Of a DNA stretch of 64,000 nt, positions 34,598-45,990 are shown one piece after another (position 1 is the first letter of the stretch; each line of letters begins with the position of its first letter). The stretch spans positions 99,000,237 to 99,064,236 of the forward strand of contig CM041292.1 of NCBI GenBank assembly GCA_023052935.1, written 5' to 3'. The position numbers and the translations under genes are program-made. The notes under the pieces are model-generated. The model did not search any database. It was not told the origin of the DNA and worked only from the letters and a program-made list of their open reading frames with translations. The stretch is from Piezodorus guildinii. Lineage: Eukaryota; Arthropoda; Insecta; Hemiptera; Pentatomidae.

Positions 34598-35146
34598 ATG
34601 GGCTACAGGGTGTGAGAAATGAACTACTCCAGTTTACAAATTACAAATATTTATTAAATACAGAAAGCACAAATACAAAAGGATTACTAACCACTATTCT
34701 TACAATAATAATTGAATTACTAGCTTAACTACTAAACAGTCTACATATAAAATCAGGTATTCCTAACAAATAAACTACTTACGTAAATTTATACAATATG
34801 CTAGACTTATTCTAAAACTTACAACTATAAATTACATATAAACTACAGTCTTCTAATTTCCCACCGACCGGTTATCACAGTACTGACACACAGTTTCACT
34901 ACACTGTCACACTGTCACGAACTGTTCACTGTCACTGTTCACTGATACATCCACTTGAGCAAGATCAAGACTGCCTGACACAGGCTTAGTGGACCGGTAT
35001 TTGTACCACCACCGAATATTCCAGACATAGCAGGTAGAGGCCGGGCCGTTCGTTCTCGACACTTCGAGGACCGTCCAGGTCCAGAAGTCTCTAGCCTCAT
35101 CTGGGCCATTCTAGGCGTGGTATACCTGTCATTGTCTTGACCGTAG

Positions 35147-35148
<2 letters not shown>
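34594..35148 (-). mobile_element. Solo LTR inside a (TA)n tract
   Basis: A 555-bp block starts TGTTATGGGCTACAGGG and ends GACCGTAGCA, so both strands show TG...CA ends. It is flanked on both sides by long (TA)n. On the minus strand it begins TGCTACGGTCAAG, has an AATAAATATTTG poly(A)-type signal late, and ends CCCATAACA, which suggests minus orientation. No internal region or second LTR was seen. Its composition is far richer in G/C than its surroundings. The 4-5 bp target duplication cannot be separated from the TA repeat. Confidence 0.65.

Positions 35149-35199
<51 letters not shown>
35149..35199. repeat. (AT)n microsatellite, right of solo LTR
   Basis: About 50 bp of pure AT. It continues the tract interrupted by the LTR. 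Confidence 0.95.
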
Positions 35200-35202
<3 letters not shown>

Positions 35203-35960
35203 TCTATACCTACATTTTCCATCATTTCAATTCAAATAACGCGACTGGGAGAGATGCACTGGAATCTCTTGAGTCACGACTTCACATGTTGACGTCAACT
35301 CACCACTGAGTTTCTAAAGACGTAACGTAAAAATTCTATATAGGTAAAAATGGCCAAGACTATTTCTTTTTCTTACACTTCCTTTCATCTTAGTTGTTGA
35401 ACTGTCCTATTGCCAACGATTTAATTTAAATGGATAAACAGAACTGGCAATATTAAGCAAATATAGGGGGACGTAAAATAATGTTTTCTCTGTCCCGAAA
35501 TAGATATAAAATGACATTTGTTGACAGAAGCAAATGAGATTGAACGGACAAACAATACATGCTCCGTAAACCACAGGCTCGTTTATGTATGACAGGGGTT
35601 TTTAATTAAAACGGTTGAGTTCCATAATGGCACAGGTCTGATTTTGTTGTTTACTGATTTGCAGTCTTCCCTCCTAACACAATTTATTCTATATTCTCCA
35701 GTTATAAACATCTAATTACAAAACATATTTCAGAGCTTTGTCATGAATGGTTTGTAAAATTTATATAACTACTATTTATATTACGACAGATTTTCCTCGT
35801 TTTTCCTTGTGTCAACGCAATATTTGTAGTACGTTTTCAACTCCATTATTCCACTGATCATAATTAATTCAGTTCCCATATTGACTTCAAGTTTGTCGGC
35901 AGCGTTACTTATATAATTACATAATAATTTATTAGCCATATCCCAGCACGAAGGGTATTG
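35200..35960. other. Unique DNA upstream of the promoter-like cluster
   Basis: A block at 35,220-35,320 is less AT-rich. No gene was recognised. Confidence 0.4.
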
Positions 35961-35966
35961 TGATTA

Positions 35967-36038
35967 TTCGAGAATTTTCTAGACTATACGGACCACGAAT
36001 ATTCCATAAGCAAGTATAAAAAGCTAGAAGCATTCAGT
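35967..36038 (+). promoter_or_regulatory. Heat-shock-type promoter: HSE array, TATA box, initiator-like site
   Basis: TTCgaGAAttTTCtaGAC at 35,967-35,984 is an array of alternating 5-bp heat-shock units (last unit GAC rather than GAA). GAAtaTTC follows at 35,997-36,004. TATAAAAA lies at 36,015-36,022 and TCAGT at 36,034-36,038. The order HSE, HSE, TATA, initiator is that of insect heat-shock promoters. The TATA-to-TCAGT spacing is short (about 21 bp), so the true start may lie a little downstream. No heat-shock protein gene is seen after it. Confidence 0.5.
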
Positions 36039-36066
36039 AACAGACGAGCGGATAAAATTAAATAAA

Positions 36067-36165
36067 ATGCAAAACCAGATTCCTGAAAATTTAATAAAGT
36101 ATAAAAAACAAAACATAATCAAAATTTTCTTCAATAGATTCGCGATTTATAACTATAGTAAGTGA
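36067..36165 (+). other. Possible first-exon frame downstream of the HSE promoter
   Basis: The first ATG after the TATA box opens 32 codons (MQNQIPENLIKYKKQNIIKI...) ending in TGA. A GTAAGT donor-like site lies at the very end (about 36,158-36,163). The peptide is not recognisable. It may be a short first exon, a leader ORF or chance. Confidence 0.2.
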
Positions 36166-36834
36166 CTTAGTGTTTTGCGAAGAACGGCTTATCAAATTTA
36201 TTCGGCAAGTAACTAAAATTTCCAAGTTATTTTCATCAAAAACTGATAACTTGAAAAATATAAATTCACATTAAAATGGCGTGATGTTTAAAAGTATTAA
36301 AATACCAACAACCATTTTAGAAATGCTCAAATGAAAAGGATAGTAACCATTTAAAAACTGGTTTTAAAAAAAATTTAAAATAACAATAAACAGATATACA
36401 AAATTAACTCATGGCTGCTTATGACGTTTCAGGAAAAAAAAAAGTATTACATTAAGTACACCTACGTATTATTTTTTAATAAAAAATAATGATGTCCTTT
36501 AAGTCAATTTTATCTATTGTGGCAAAACATTGCTCTTTGATATAAGTTTTTTTTCTTATGGAAAAAAAAATGGAATATTTAATAATATTAAATGATCATA
36601 ATTCATAAAGACCTCTAAATATACGCTTAGGATTTCAATGGAGTAGCTGTGCATTGCCGGCAAGCGAATATTTTATTGAATGAATGAGGCCACAAAGAAC
36701 TGAAAAAAATGAATAAGTATTTTGAGATTCAGGATTTTAACAGGTTCATTAAATCGATAAAATAAATTAGATACCAGAAGTTTTATAGTTTATGATGTAT
36801 AGTAGTATATGTAATTGGTTCACCGCACATTTTG
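36166..36834. other. AT-rich non-coding stretch
   Basis: Nothing supported. Confidence 0.5.
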
Positions 36835-36938
36835 AAAGTAGTGTGACAGAGAAGAGAAGGACGGAAGAAGATGTGAGGAGACGTTTAGAAGAAAGATGGG
36901 GCAGGTGGAGGGACAAACTGCTGAGGGAGTGTTAACAT
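36835..36938 (+). other. Short charged coding-like relic
   Basis: A frame reads SSVTEKRRTEEDVRRRLEER and then WGRWRDKLLREC before TAA. The Arg/Glu-rich, Trp-containing end could be the last residues of a non-LTR ORF or of a host coiled coil. The family is uncertain. Confidence 0.25.
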
Positions 36939-37104
36939 AAGCTTATACCTAATTCAAGGCTCACTACTCAACCCCTACAATTTATTTAGCTTTTTACTAT
37001 ATCGCCTCACTTTATCTGTGAACCATCATCCCCACTCATTTTATGGTCAAGTACCCTGTGTAAGAAGTTTCTGAAATGTCGTGATTTGTTTTTTGTTTTT
37101 TTTT

Positions 37105-37212
37105 TAAATATTGCTTTATTGAAAATATTACAATCTGCCACTATCTTGGGCAATAAGTATTAGGGCTAAAAGAAGTCATTCATACCATATCTACAGGACA
37201 AAAAAAAAAAAA
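37105..37212 (-). mobile_element. Jockey 3' UTR relic (minus)
   Basis: GAAAATATTACAATCTGCCAC, TATCTTGGGCAATAAGTATT and AGTCATTCATACCATAT match 57,118-57,190 nearly base for base. Confidence 0.7.
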
Positions 37213-37394
37213 ATGAAATTTCACACCACACTTTCAATAACTAAATTATATAGTTCGTAGCATAACCATGTTTGTTTACTTAAACCTATTACTTAGATCG
37301 AGCTTGTTTTCGTTAGAGTATAAATCAATAACCCTTCAATATATTTGCTCTACAATAAAAAGTACACACCTATTTCATTCCAAAATAAGTCATT

Positions 37395-38063
37395 ATGTTT
37401 CGAGATTTTATGCAGGAAAAATGTACTCCGAAGATCTTAGAATGAGAGTGAAATGAGCTATATGGGAGTGGGAAAAAAATATGGTATACCTTTTTCATCG
37501 GTGTACAAAATTTTTAAAACTGAATATGGTTCGACAAAAATAGAGAGTTAGGAAAAATATTATTTCAAAACGTTTTGATGCCATGATAAAACGCGAAGTG
37601 CGAAGACGGGGCAAGCGAGGAGAACTAACAACCGCAACAGATGTCCAGAGAAGTCTGTGAATCGAGGCTTCAACCCATACTGTCAGAGGGAAATTTAACG
37701 AGATGGGATATAAATAAAAAAATACAAAAATGTTAAAAATATTCCTTTATCAAAAATACACAAAGCAAAAAGACTGAAAATGGCTCGAAACTAATTAACA
37801 TCACCGCAAGTCATATAGACCTAAACCATCATCATATTTACAGACGAAAAGAGATGTTGCAAAGAATAAATATTCCTTTATCGACTTGTGCAACATGTGT
37901 AAAAAATCGTACGAAACGACAAAACCGAGGCAGAGGTGTGATGGTTTAGGCAGCTATTACTACTTCAGGGAAGTACCTTTTGTTTCGGGCCAACCAGAAG
38001 ATGAACAGTAATGTTTAGATAGAACTCATCAAAGAAAAAGGTGCATCCATGGCTAAATAGAGT
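37395..38063 (+). pseudogene. Tc1-like transposase relic
   Basis: A decayed reading over about 220 codons with many stops and shifts: MYSEDLRMRVK at the N-terminal HTH position, RGKRGELTTATDVQRSL, IFTDEKR at about 37,838 (a motif of Tc1 transposases holding a catalytic Asp), GRGVMV near 37,938 and ANQKMNSN. The order and spacing fit a Tc1 transposase. It is clearly dead. Confidence 0.65.
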
Positions 38064-38263
38064 TATTAGAGATATTATTAAGTTTTTAACTATCATTTAT
38101 TAAGTGTGCACGTTTATTTATTAAGACCACTTAAATTTCATTTTAAAAAAATTGTATAAATTTTGGTATCGTTAAGCAGAAATTCAATTCTATTTTTAAA
38201 AACCTAATATTTATTTATTCTTATACCCTCAGATTCAAATCAAATTTAGTTATGAAACCAAAG

Positions 38264-38296
38264 AAATCGGGCGTGCATTTTTTTTGTCCAGTAGTG
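38264..38296 (+). repeat. Candidate right terminal repeat of the Tc1-like relic
   Basis: The sequence ends ...GTCCAGTAGTG followed by TATA at 38,297. Its reverse begins CACTACTGGACAAAAAAAAT, typical of Tc1-like termini next to a TA target. The matching left end was not found; ACAGGACAAAAAAA at 37,192 is only similar and belongs to a retroelement tail. Confidence 0.4.
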
Positions 38297-38655
38297 TATA
38301 CGTATGTGGTGATAGGTATATGAACGTAACACTTGAACAAAAATTCATACTTGGTTAAATTTAGAATATTTTACATTTAATTTTTAAGAAAATATTTAGT
38401 TCCAACAACCTAGGAAAAAACATTTTCACCCCATTTCGTAATTAAAATCGTTTATCACAAGTTAAAAAGAAAAAAAAAGTAGTTTATTATTTTAAATAAA
38501 TAAGCATAAAAGATACTTCAGGGAAAACATTTTTAAAAATCGGGCGTTTTACTTCAGTCAGTTTTTTTTTTTTGTTTTTTTTAACAAGACATATCGTCGT
38601 AAATGAGTGACATTCTGCCCTACAGTGTCCTTTAATAATATTTTTCATGTCCCAG

Positions 38656-38874
38656 TTAAACAGATTCACTATTGAATTGAAAAATGTTTGGAGAAGAACC
38701 ACTGTTTGCCAGATCAGCAAAGAAATATTGTGAGAGTTCCTCTCCGTTTTTTAGAAAATTAGCTTTGTTGGGGATGGAGAGGTGGAACCCGAGGCCCTTA
38801 GCAATCTCTACTGCTCTCCACAATTTTTCTTTCAAGATGTGAACGGTTAAAAAAAAAATGGAAACAAATGACAA
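38656..38874 (-). other. Unidentified coding-like frame (minus)
   Basis: A frame of about 60 credible residues reads LKEKLWRAVEIAKGLGFHLS and later FLKNGEELSQYFFADL, with balanced composition in an AT-rich context. A pyrimidine-rich stretch precedes it on the minus strand. It is probably an exon or transposon fragment. I do not recognise the family. Confidence 0.25.
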
Positions 38875-38880
38875 AGAGCG

Positions 38881-39549
38881 ATACTCCGAAACAACAAATA
38901 ATTATGCCGCAACTAACACTAATACATGTATGATATTACCTCAAATATGCATGATATATGTATCTACTTTTGTCTTGTTTATCACCCTAATTGCATAAAT
39001 AGTGTTACTACATGCAGATTTTAGATGTATATGTTATATTTATATACTAATTCGTTGATTGTCAACATTAATAGACAGGTGTGAATACACAATTTGAAGA
39101 TAAAAAAATATACATATTTACATATTATATTTAATATATTTTCTTAGTCATAGTTGTGTACATGAACTTAGATATTCATTATTTATATTATTACTCAATT
39201 TTTTTTTCAATCAGTAGTTTTAAAATTACATATTATTTAATTATATATTTCTTTTCTTTCCTTTGTTACCTTATACATTTACTTATTACGTTTTACTGTA
39301 TTCGTTATCTTTACTCTAATGCACTAATGCCCATGTTTATTAGAATTCCTACTATAATAAAGAAAATTGTCCCAGAGAAAGAAAATATTAACATTATTAA
39401 ATAAAATCATATGAACATAAAAATCAGTAATATTTATCAGATCATGCAATTCCAACTTATGAGCTGTTGCATTTATAAGTATAAATAGGACCTTGTCCCA
39501 AAAGTTTATTTTTTAAATTTAATTCATTCATTATAAATTATATTAATAT

Positions 39550-39551
<2 letters not shown>
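38881..39551. other. AT-rich non-coding stretch
   Basis: Nothing supported. Confidence 0.5.
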
Positions 39552-39627
<76 letters not shown>

Positions 39628-39647
39628 TTGTGTGTGAGAGTGTGTGT
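39552..39647. repeat. (TA)n / (TG)n microsatellite
   Basis: About 60 bp of TA followed by TGTG-rich sequence. Confidence 0.9.
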
Positions 39648-40069
39648 AATGAACTAGCGATTCTTGGTGTTCGTTAACTTCTTCTAAATCACGTTTAACC
39701 ATATGATTTTTTGAATATCATTTAAGGGATTATTTCCAAAAAGTTTAAAAGTAAAATAAACTTTCTGTAATTGAGTAATCTAAAATTTATCACTACGAAT
39801 TTATAATATACCACTGGAAAGTGTAAGATTTTAGAAAAGTTAATGTGCAATAAAATAAGACGCACAAGTTAACGGAAAGTTGTTATAATCGCACAAAATG
39901 AAGATATATTATTTGTAATGTGATGAAGAAGGTTAAGGTTATTCAGTGTTGCCACTGTACAATATTGTACAGGATATATACATAAAAAAAGTACTCAATA
40001 TTTAAAATAATAATATTGCGTACCAAATCTTACGTGAGTTGCTAAAATAATTGCCAATTTTTTATAGTT
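39648..40069 (+). repeat. Dispersed repeat B, copy 2, left of the RTE-like insertion
   Basis: Matches 580-960 (GATTCTTGGTGTTCGTTAAC; ATCATTTAAGGGATTA; TATAATATACCACTGGAAAG; CAGTGTTGCCACTGTACAAT). It was split by the RTE-like element and continues after 41,655. Confidence 0.55.
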
Positions 40070-40085
40070 AAACTATTATTGATTT
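40070..40085. repeat. Target-site duplication of the RTE-like element, left
   Basis: AAACTATTATTGATTT, identical to 41,640-41,655. Confidence 0.85.
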
Positions 40086-41639
40086 CCTCCCTCTGAATAC
40101 CAGAGCGCTGAACCATGGGTAGACGCACCGAGTAAAGAGGAAGTTGAAATGGCGATAGGAAAATTAAAACGGTATAAAGCTGCAGGAAATGATAATATCA
40201 CGAGTGAATTAATCAAAGCGTGTGGAGAAGCGGGCGTTTCCAAATTACATGTTTTAGTTAAAAAGATCTGGGAAAATGAAAAAATGCCCGAAGAATGGAA
40301 AGAATCAATACTTATTCCGATTCACAAAAAAGGACCGAGGACGGATTGTAACAACTATCGTGGGATCTCTCTTCTCCCAGTATGCTATAAAATATTCTCG
40401 TCAATACTAACTAGCCGAATCACGGAATACGCTGAGGAAATTATCGGAGACTACCAATGTGGTTTTAGGCGGAATCGCTCGACTATTGATCAAATATTAG
40501 AGAAAAAGCTGGAATACAACGGTGTAGTCCATCAACTTTATATAGATTTTAAAAAGGCTTATGATTCCATAGACCGTCAGAAGCTATATAACATCATGAT
40601 TGAACAGGGGATACCTAAAAAGTTAGTAAACCTAGTAGAGATGTGTTTGTCGGAAACATTTCATGAAGTTAGAATCGGTCATAATTACTCCGAGAGATTT
40701 GAGGTGCGATCGGGTTTGAAACAGGGTGACTCCCTTTCACCTGTTTTGTTTAATATAGCCTTAGAATATTTTATAGAAAAGGTGATGTGTACCGAGAAAG
40801 GCTTAAATATGGGTGACAAGATTCCGGTTTTGGGGTATGCCGATGATTTGGTACTACTAGGTGAAGATACGGAAACCATACAACTAACTACAAGTGTGTT
40901 AATAAAAACCGGTAAACAAATAGGTCTCGAATTAAATACCGATAAGACGAAATATATGATTAGTTGCAGAAATGGTGGCGATCTTGATGACATTAATATT
41001 TCAGGTCATACTTTTGAACACGTAGAGAAATTCAAGTATTTAGGTTCAATGATAACAAGAAAAAATGAAATCCAGGAAGAAATAAAGTCCCGGTGAAAGG
41101 AGGGAAATGCGTGTTATTATTCAGTTGCTAAATTACTTAGCGCGCGGCTTCTGTCTAAAAACTTAAAGGTTAGAATTTATAAAACTATTATTCTTCCAAC
41201 GGTTCTATACGGATGCGAAACGTGGCCGCTTACTTTGAAGGATGAACAACGGCTTAAGGTTTTCGAGAATAAGGTACTGTGTAAAATATTTGGTCCGAAG
41301 AGAGATGAGGCCACTGGGGAGTTTAGAAGGTTGCACAACGCGGAATTGCGGAGTTTGTATCCTGTGAATATAATTGAGTTGATAGCATCGCGGAGACTCA
41401 AATGGGCGCGTAAAGTTGTTGAGCTTAGTGAGGAACGGATTCCGAGAAAGTTGGTATTCGCTGAACCGACTGGTAGGCGTCCGAAAGGTAGGCCGAGGCG
41501 TCGATGGGAGGATTGCGTTAAGGCTGATCTCTGGGGCTTGGGCTTGACCGGTGAACATTGGACGAGTCTATGCAGGCGAAGTTTGGTGGTATCGGCATTG
41601 AACCTTCGGGTTCGGTAAGCCTATTATTATTATTATTAT
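40086..41639 (+). mobile_element. RTE-like non-LTR retrotransposon, 5'-truncated
   Basis: Coding sequence begins directly at the 5' junction and ends at a short (ATT)n tail (41,620-41,639) instead of poly(A), a 3' end style used by RTE-type elements. A perfect 16-bp target duplication flanks it. The 5' endonuclease region is absent through truncation. Confidence 0.85.
40149..41618 (+). pseudogene. RTE-like reverse transcriptase, one in-frame stop
   Basis: The frame is open from 40,086; ATG at 40,149 is not the native start. RT motifs: KAAGNDNITSELIKACGEAG, LIPIHKKGPRTDCNNYRGIS, GDYQCGFRRNRSTIDQI, LYIDFKKAYDSIDR, SGLKQGDSLSPVLFNIALEY and the catalytic GYADDLVLLG (Y230-A-D-D233). About six residues expected after STIDQI seem deleted. 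TGA at 41,094-41,096 interrupts the frame, which then resumes unchanged to TAA at 41,616-41,618 with LYGCETWPLTLKDEQRL and GRRPKGRPRRRWEDCVKADL, the typical RTE C-terminus. A single nonsense change plus truncation implies a fairly young copy. Confidence 0.88.
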
Positions 41640-41655
41640 AAACTATTATTGATTT
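41640..41655. repeat. Target-site duplication of the RTE-like element, right
   Basis: AAACTATTATTGATTT, following the (ATT)n tail. Confidence 0.85.
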
Positions 41656-42262
41656 TGTGATAAATTTATGTTTTTTATTTCTTTATAAATTAAATTTAAT
41701 AGACAGGCATTTTCTTCACTACGTGGACTTTCGTTACGATGAAATCATAATCCTAAATCAATCAACTCCAAATTAGTCTGAAAGCGCGTCACTAGAGGAA
41801 AAATAAAATAAATAAATAATACGTTTCTAAATGACTAATATTTATTTGCACCGGGCATTGTGCCATGTCCACTAAATATTTTGGTGTCAGTTATGGGATC
41901 GTTCAGTTATTTTAATAAATATTTAATTTATATTTATATACATTTTTTTTCTTCTTCGTGAGACATTCTTCTATTATAGTTATGAGTCTAGATAAGAATA
42001 GGTGGCAATTCTTAATTGCATTATTTTGAGCTCAACAAAGGTAGGTCACTAAAATAGTGAGGTCTACATAGGGGATATGAAGGCTTGTCGAGGTGACCAC
42101 TAATTAGTGGAGACTAGGTGTGTAGCGAAGGAGCAAACAGCGAGCAGAGAGCACACAGGCCCTAATGAAGTGTCCAGCTACCAAAGGCCACTGCATTTAA
42201 CTCATCCCACGGCCACTGTACTCCCTTATTAAAGAGCATCTGATTAGGTTTGCTCTTCCCAG
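41656..42262. other. Repeat B remainder, then unique DNA
   Basis: AT-rich to about 42,000. From 42,090 the sequence is GC-richer and unique up to the exon-like block, with short palindromic words (TCACTAAAATAGTGA). Confidence 0.35.
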
Positions 42263-42438
42263 GACAGGGCCTCTATCTCTTGCTAATATGTGCTTTGTTT
42301 GCACTCCCCGACGGTTCGACATCACCCAGCGATAATGGAAATTCCAACGAAGAGAGGTACTTCAGACAAATATTTCGTTCTTCCTGGAATGCTCTTGGTG
42401 GTAAACAAGTGAAGACAAACTTCACTCCGAATCTCTGA
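42263..42438 (+). other. Candidate exon with signal-peptide-like segment
   Basis: The acceptor-like TTTGCTCTTCCCAG ends at 42,262. The only open phase reads QGLYLLLICALFALPDGSTS and then a polar stretch (SDNGNSNEERYFRQIFRSSW), ending TNFTPNL before TGA at 42,436-42,438. A donor-like GTAAGT lies at 42,450. The hydrophobic start followed by a small polar peptide resembles a secreted peptide precursor, but no family was recognised and no ATG precedes the hydrophobic part in phase within the block. Confidence 0.25.
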
Positions 42439-42449
42439 GAAAGTAAATG

Positions 42450-43018
42450 GTAAGTTGATAGCATGATCTTAGGTTAGACTTTGTACCCAGTTAAACCAGG
42501 CTAAAGTAACCTCTCTTAGTGGATGGCTCAAAATAGTTACTAAACGCGCATTAAAATGCGAATTCGAAATATATCTTTTTACATGATTGGAACTGGTCAA
42601 CGAGCAAACTTCACCAACAGTACAACTTCATTCAACTACCTTACATAAACAAATAAATTACAAGGGCAAAATACCTCTTTCCAGGAAATTATGTTGTGGA
42701 AGGAATTTAGCCATTTTGATTATAGCATGGTAAATAGACTCAGTTTTTAAAATTCGGCGTGAACCGTTATTATAGAACTTATAATTTCAAGTATTGTAAT
42801 GAAAAGCACTTATATTTAGCAATTTATGAATTAGAAGAAAATACATTTATTTGACAAGAAAATAGTACTGAAGAAGAATATGATATTACAATAAAATGGT
42901 TGGTTATTTTAATGTCAAAGGTACAAAACATTATTTGTACCTAATCAAGATAATAATCATAATAATTAAATTAATGAAACTAAAAGCATTTTATAACATA
43001 ACGTAACTTAAGTAACCT
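42450..43018. other. AT-rich non-coding stretch
   Basis: Nothing supported. Confidence 0.5.
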
Positions 43019-43285
43019 GTGGTGTAGTAGCTAGCATAACAGCCTTCTATGTGCATTGTCATTGGTTCAAACCTAGCAGATGCCCTAGGATTTTTAATGT
43101 GAGTTAAAAATCCTGAATTATGACGTCCATCGGAGAGGACCTAATGAGATGATTCCCAGCCTGTGGGAAGTCAGTTACTCGTTAAAAGTCCCTAATTAAA
43201 CCAATGGCAATTAACCCATTGGCAAAATTTAGGACTCCCAATGTACCGTCTGATTAGCCACAGTAGCATTAATATTATTCGTATT
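43019..43285 (+). mobile_element. tRNA-derived SINE, copy 3
   Basis: A-box-like TAGCTAGCATAAC at about 43,027-43,039 and B-box GGTTCAAACC at 43,064-43,073. The body words match copy 1 (CCTAGGATTTTTAATG, TTATGACGTCCATCGG, TTTAGGACTCCCAATG, CGTCTGATTAGCCACAG). The A-rich tail is lost. Confidence 0.8.
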
Positions 43286-45744
43286 TTAATTTAGTAAATT
43301 TTATAATTAAAGGGAATGTTGATAAACATTATTTATTATGCTGATAAATAAAAAAAGTATTCAGTAACTTTAATTATCGAACTACCTTAAATTAACACAC
43401 ACACACCACAAATACGTATACAAATAGGTATATATAACAAAATATTTCTGGACCCTAGAAATGTCTTAAATATTCACCTATAAGGATATCGTTTCTTCGT
43501 ATTCTAAACCTTGTTTTTTATTTTTTTTGTATTTACTTTTTTTCTGCCGTCAGAACCTTTTTCTCTTTTAAATTTAATTCTGAGTTTTTTCGTATTTGCC
43601 TTTTTAAAGAACATTTCCTTTCATAACTCTCTTTATCCCTTTTTAATGTTCATCAGTTGCTAAAAATTATTTCTGTACATATATAAGATACGGCGTTTTC
43701 ACCAATGGCGTTTCTTTTCCAGATTATAAATGAATTGATAACAGTTACGTATGCATATATATATATATATAGATAATGTTTTGATACAAATATTTAAATT
43801 TACAAGTGCATGCGTATATAATTATCATTCCCACATATTAAATTTATCATCAATATTTTTTTTTTCTGTAATAAAAAATCTTTTCTGGTTGTACTCCTCT
43901 GCTCATGAAAACATTTTTTGGACAATGTGAATTTTGAGTAATTTTCCCTCAGAAACGTTATCAAACTAGGTTTTTTACAATAAATAACTTTGAATATAAA
44001 TATACTTATAATAATTATTTAAGTTTCTAAGGTTCCTGAGATTTAGTGAATAAATAAATTATAAGTTTTTTGCGACGTTTCAATAATTATGTTTTTAATT
44101 TATGCCCTAACTGTGAAAAACAGAAAATTACAATATACATACACTGATTATTGTATGATTTACAATGATGAAGAAGAATGTTTTTTGAAAACCTAAAATA
44201 TAAATCAAGAGAAAGCTTTTTTTTACCTTCAGCTTAAAATTTAGTTACTGTTTACGGCGTAATGTAATACAGTACCGCACGACGTTAATGTCGTTCAATC
44301 ATAGCCGCCCTTACTCCTTAGCGTATCCCAAAATTGGTATATTTTAATGTTAATGTATTATTATAGTTTAAGTCCATTAATCTTTAAAAAATAAATGCTT
44401 AGCCTGTAAAGTTTGGAAAGTGTTCCAGAATTTATTTTCTTTCTCTTTTTTATGTATTTTATTTTTTACTGGTAAAAGAAACTTGAATCCTTTACTGACT
44501 CCTTGTTATGAAATATATTAATTATAATGAATTTTAATAACCTTATATTAACATTACATTTGTATAATAAAAAATAACAACATAAAATAAAATTAAAGCG
44601 AAAAAAAATAAATAAGCCAATATTCATTTTTCTTGAGGCAAAGTTCTGAAACCTGAGCTATCTCACCTAATATATTTCGGAGAAGTCTTGAACGTGCAGG
44701 ACCTAGGAAAACAAGAGAAAAAAATTCATTCGTATCCCTTCACTACATAATTCCCATGATAGTAGTTTTTCTGAATAATATAGATTTTGAATGCTTATCC
44801 ACAAACAACACAATGTTCTCAGCGTCCATATTCTTGAGAGCTTGCAATGCTAATATTGTTGCAAGATTTTTATTTATTTATTTTTTTGTTGTCGATTTCT
44901 CTATCGGTTCTAAAAATCAACAACAATTTATTTTAAAAAAATAATATATGTTGTGTTATCATAACTTTTATAACAGATTGTGTTGAATATTGTGGCAGAT
45001 TTATATTGTATCAGCTATGTTACTATTCTTTTGAATGAGAGCTTAGCCTTGTACTGTGTTCGGTAATTGAGATAATGTGAAAAATCTCGATTCTCATAAA
45101 CAGAGATTTTATATTAAGCAGACCTGTCAGTAGTTATGAAACTCGAATGAATAAAATGTAGAATATGTAGTAACTACTCCTATATAGTTATTCCTAACTA
45201 CTGTTAGAGAAATAGTATATTACTTTTATAATTCTTCAATAATAATCTGGTTACACATTATTTAAATTATTATTAAGAGTATTACCTTTAATTATGAAGT
45301 AATACTCTCTCGAGCTCATGCTTTGTTAAAATATTTTCCGAGAGGAATACATTAATAATCGCAGTTGACGCACAATGCCATAAATATTTGCAGACTAATT
45401 CCTTCATAAGTCAATTTGTGCCCCTTCCTGGATGCAGTATGCAACTGTGATGAAATATTGATTGATGAGCAGTTGTCACAGCCCTGGAGGGAGGGGAGGT
45501 GTACAGATGCGGCCCTGCATCAATGATCCGTAGCAATGAATCTTTGAGTAGCTCCGGCTTTATTAACTACAGCCACGGGACCTAACTGCATTCATACGAA
45601 TAAACACATCATGATAAAAAAAAAAAATTATTTTTGTTAAAATTAACAACTGTTTTAAGCAATAACATACATTAAGTAAATGTGTTAATTAATCATATGG
45701 AGTTGGTTGAATCCTAGTTGTAGCACTTCAGCATTTATTTAATG
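43286..45744. other. AT-rich DNA with a GC-richer patch at 45,415-45,600
   Basis: No supported gene or repeat. The patch at 45,415-45,600 is unique and less AT-rich (CAGCCCTGGAGGGAGGGG). Confidence 0.45.
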
Positions 45745-45752
45745 TCTAGATT

Positions 45753-45990
45753 CTATGTCGTATACAGTAAATATTTTAGGTCTCGAGGCCATTGTCTTTT
45801 CAGCCGCCTCGGGAGATTATCAGGAATAGATGATGATGAGAGCTTGCGGACTAGTGGGTTAGAGTTGAGGGGTAGTTTGGATTTAAAGGAGGTATATCTA
45901 GTACGGGTTATATCTTTAGCTAATGGGATATTTTGGTCTTTATAGATTATTTTATTAGTGACAAAGTAAGGGTAAAATAAATCAAATGAA
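45753..45990 (-). mobile_element. Jockey subfamily 2 RT tail relic (minus)
   Basis: The minus reading gives YFVTNKIIYKDQNIPLAK, TRYTSFKSKLPLNSNPLV and LPRRLKRQWPRDL, matching the last 70 residues of the copy at 10,062-10,745. The remainder is absent. Confidence 0.8.

Noticed and set aside
37187..37215. ACAGGACAAAAAAA as left Tc1 terminus
   Set aside because: The word belongs to the Jockey 3' UTR relic ending there, as shown by the same context at 57,185-57,215.
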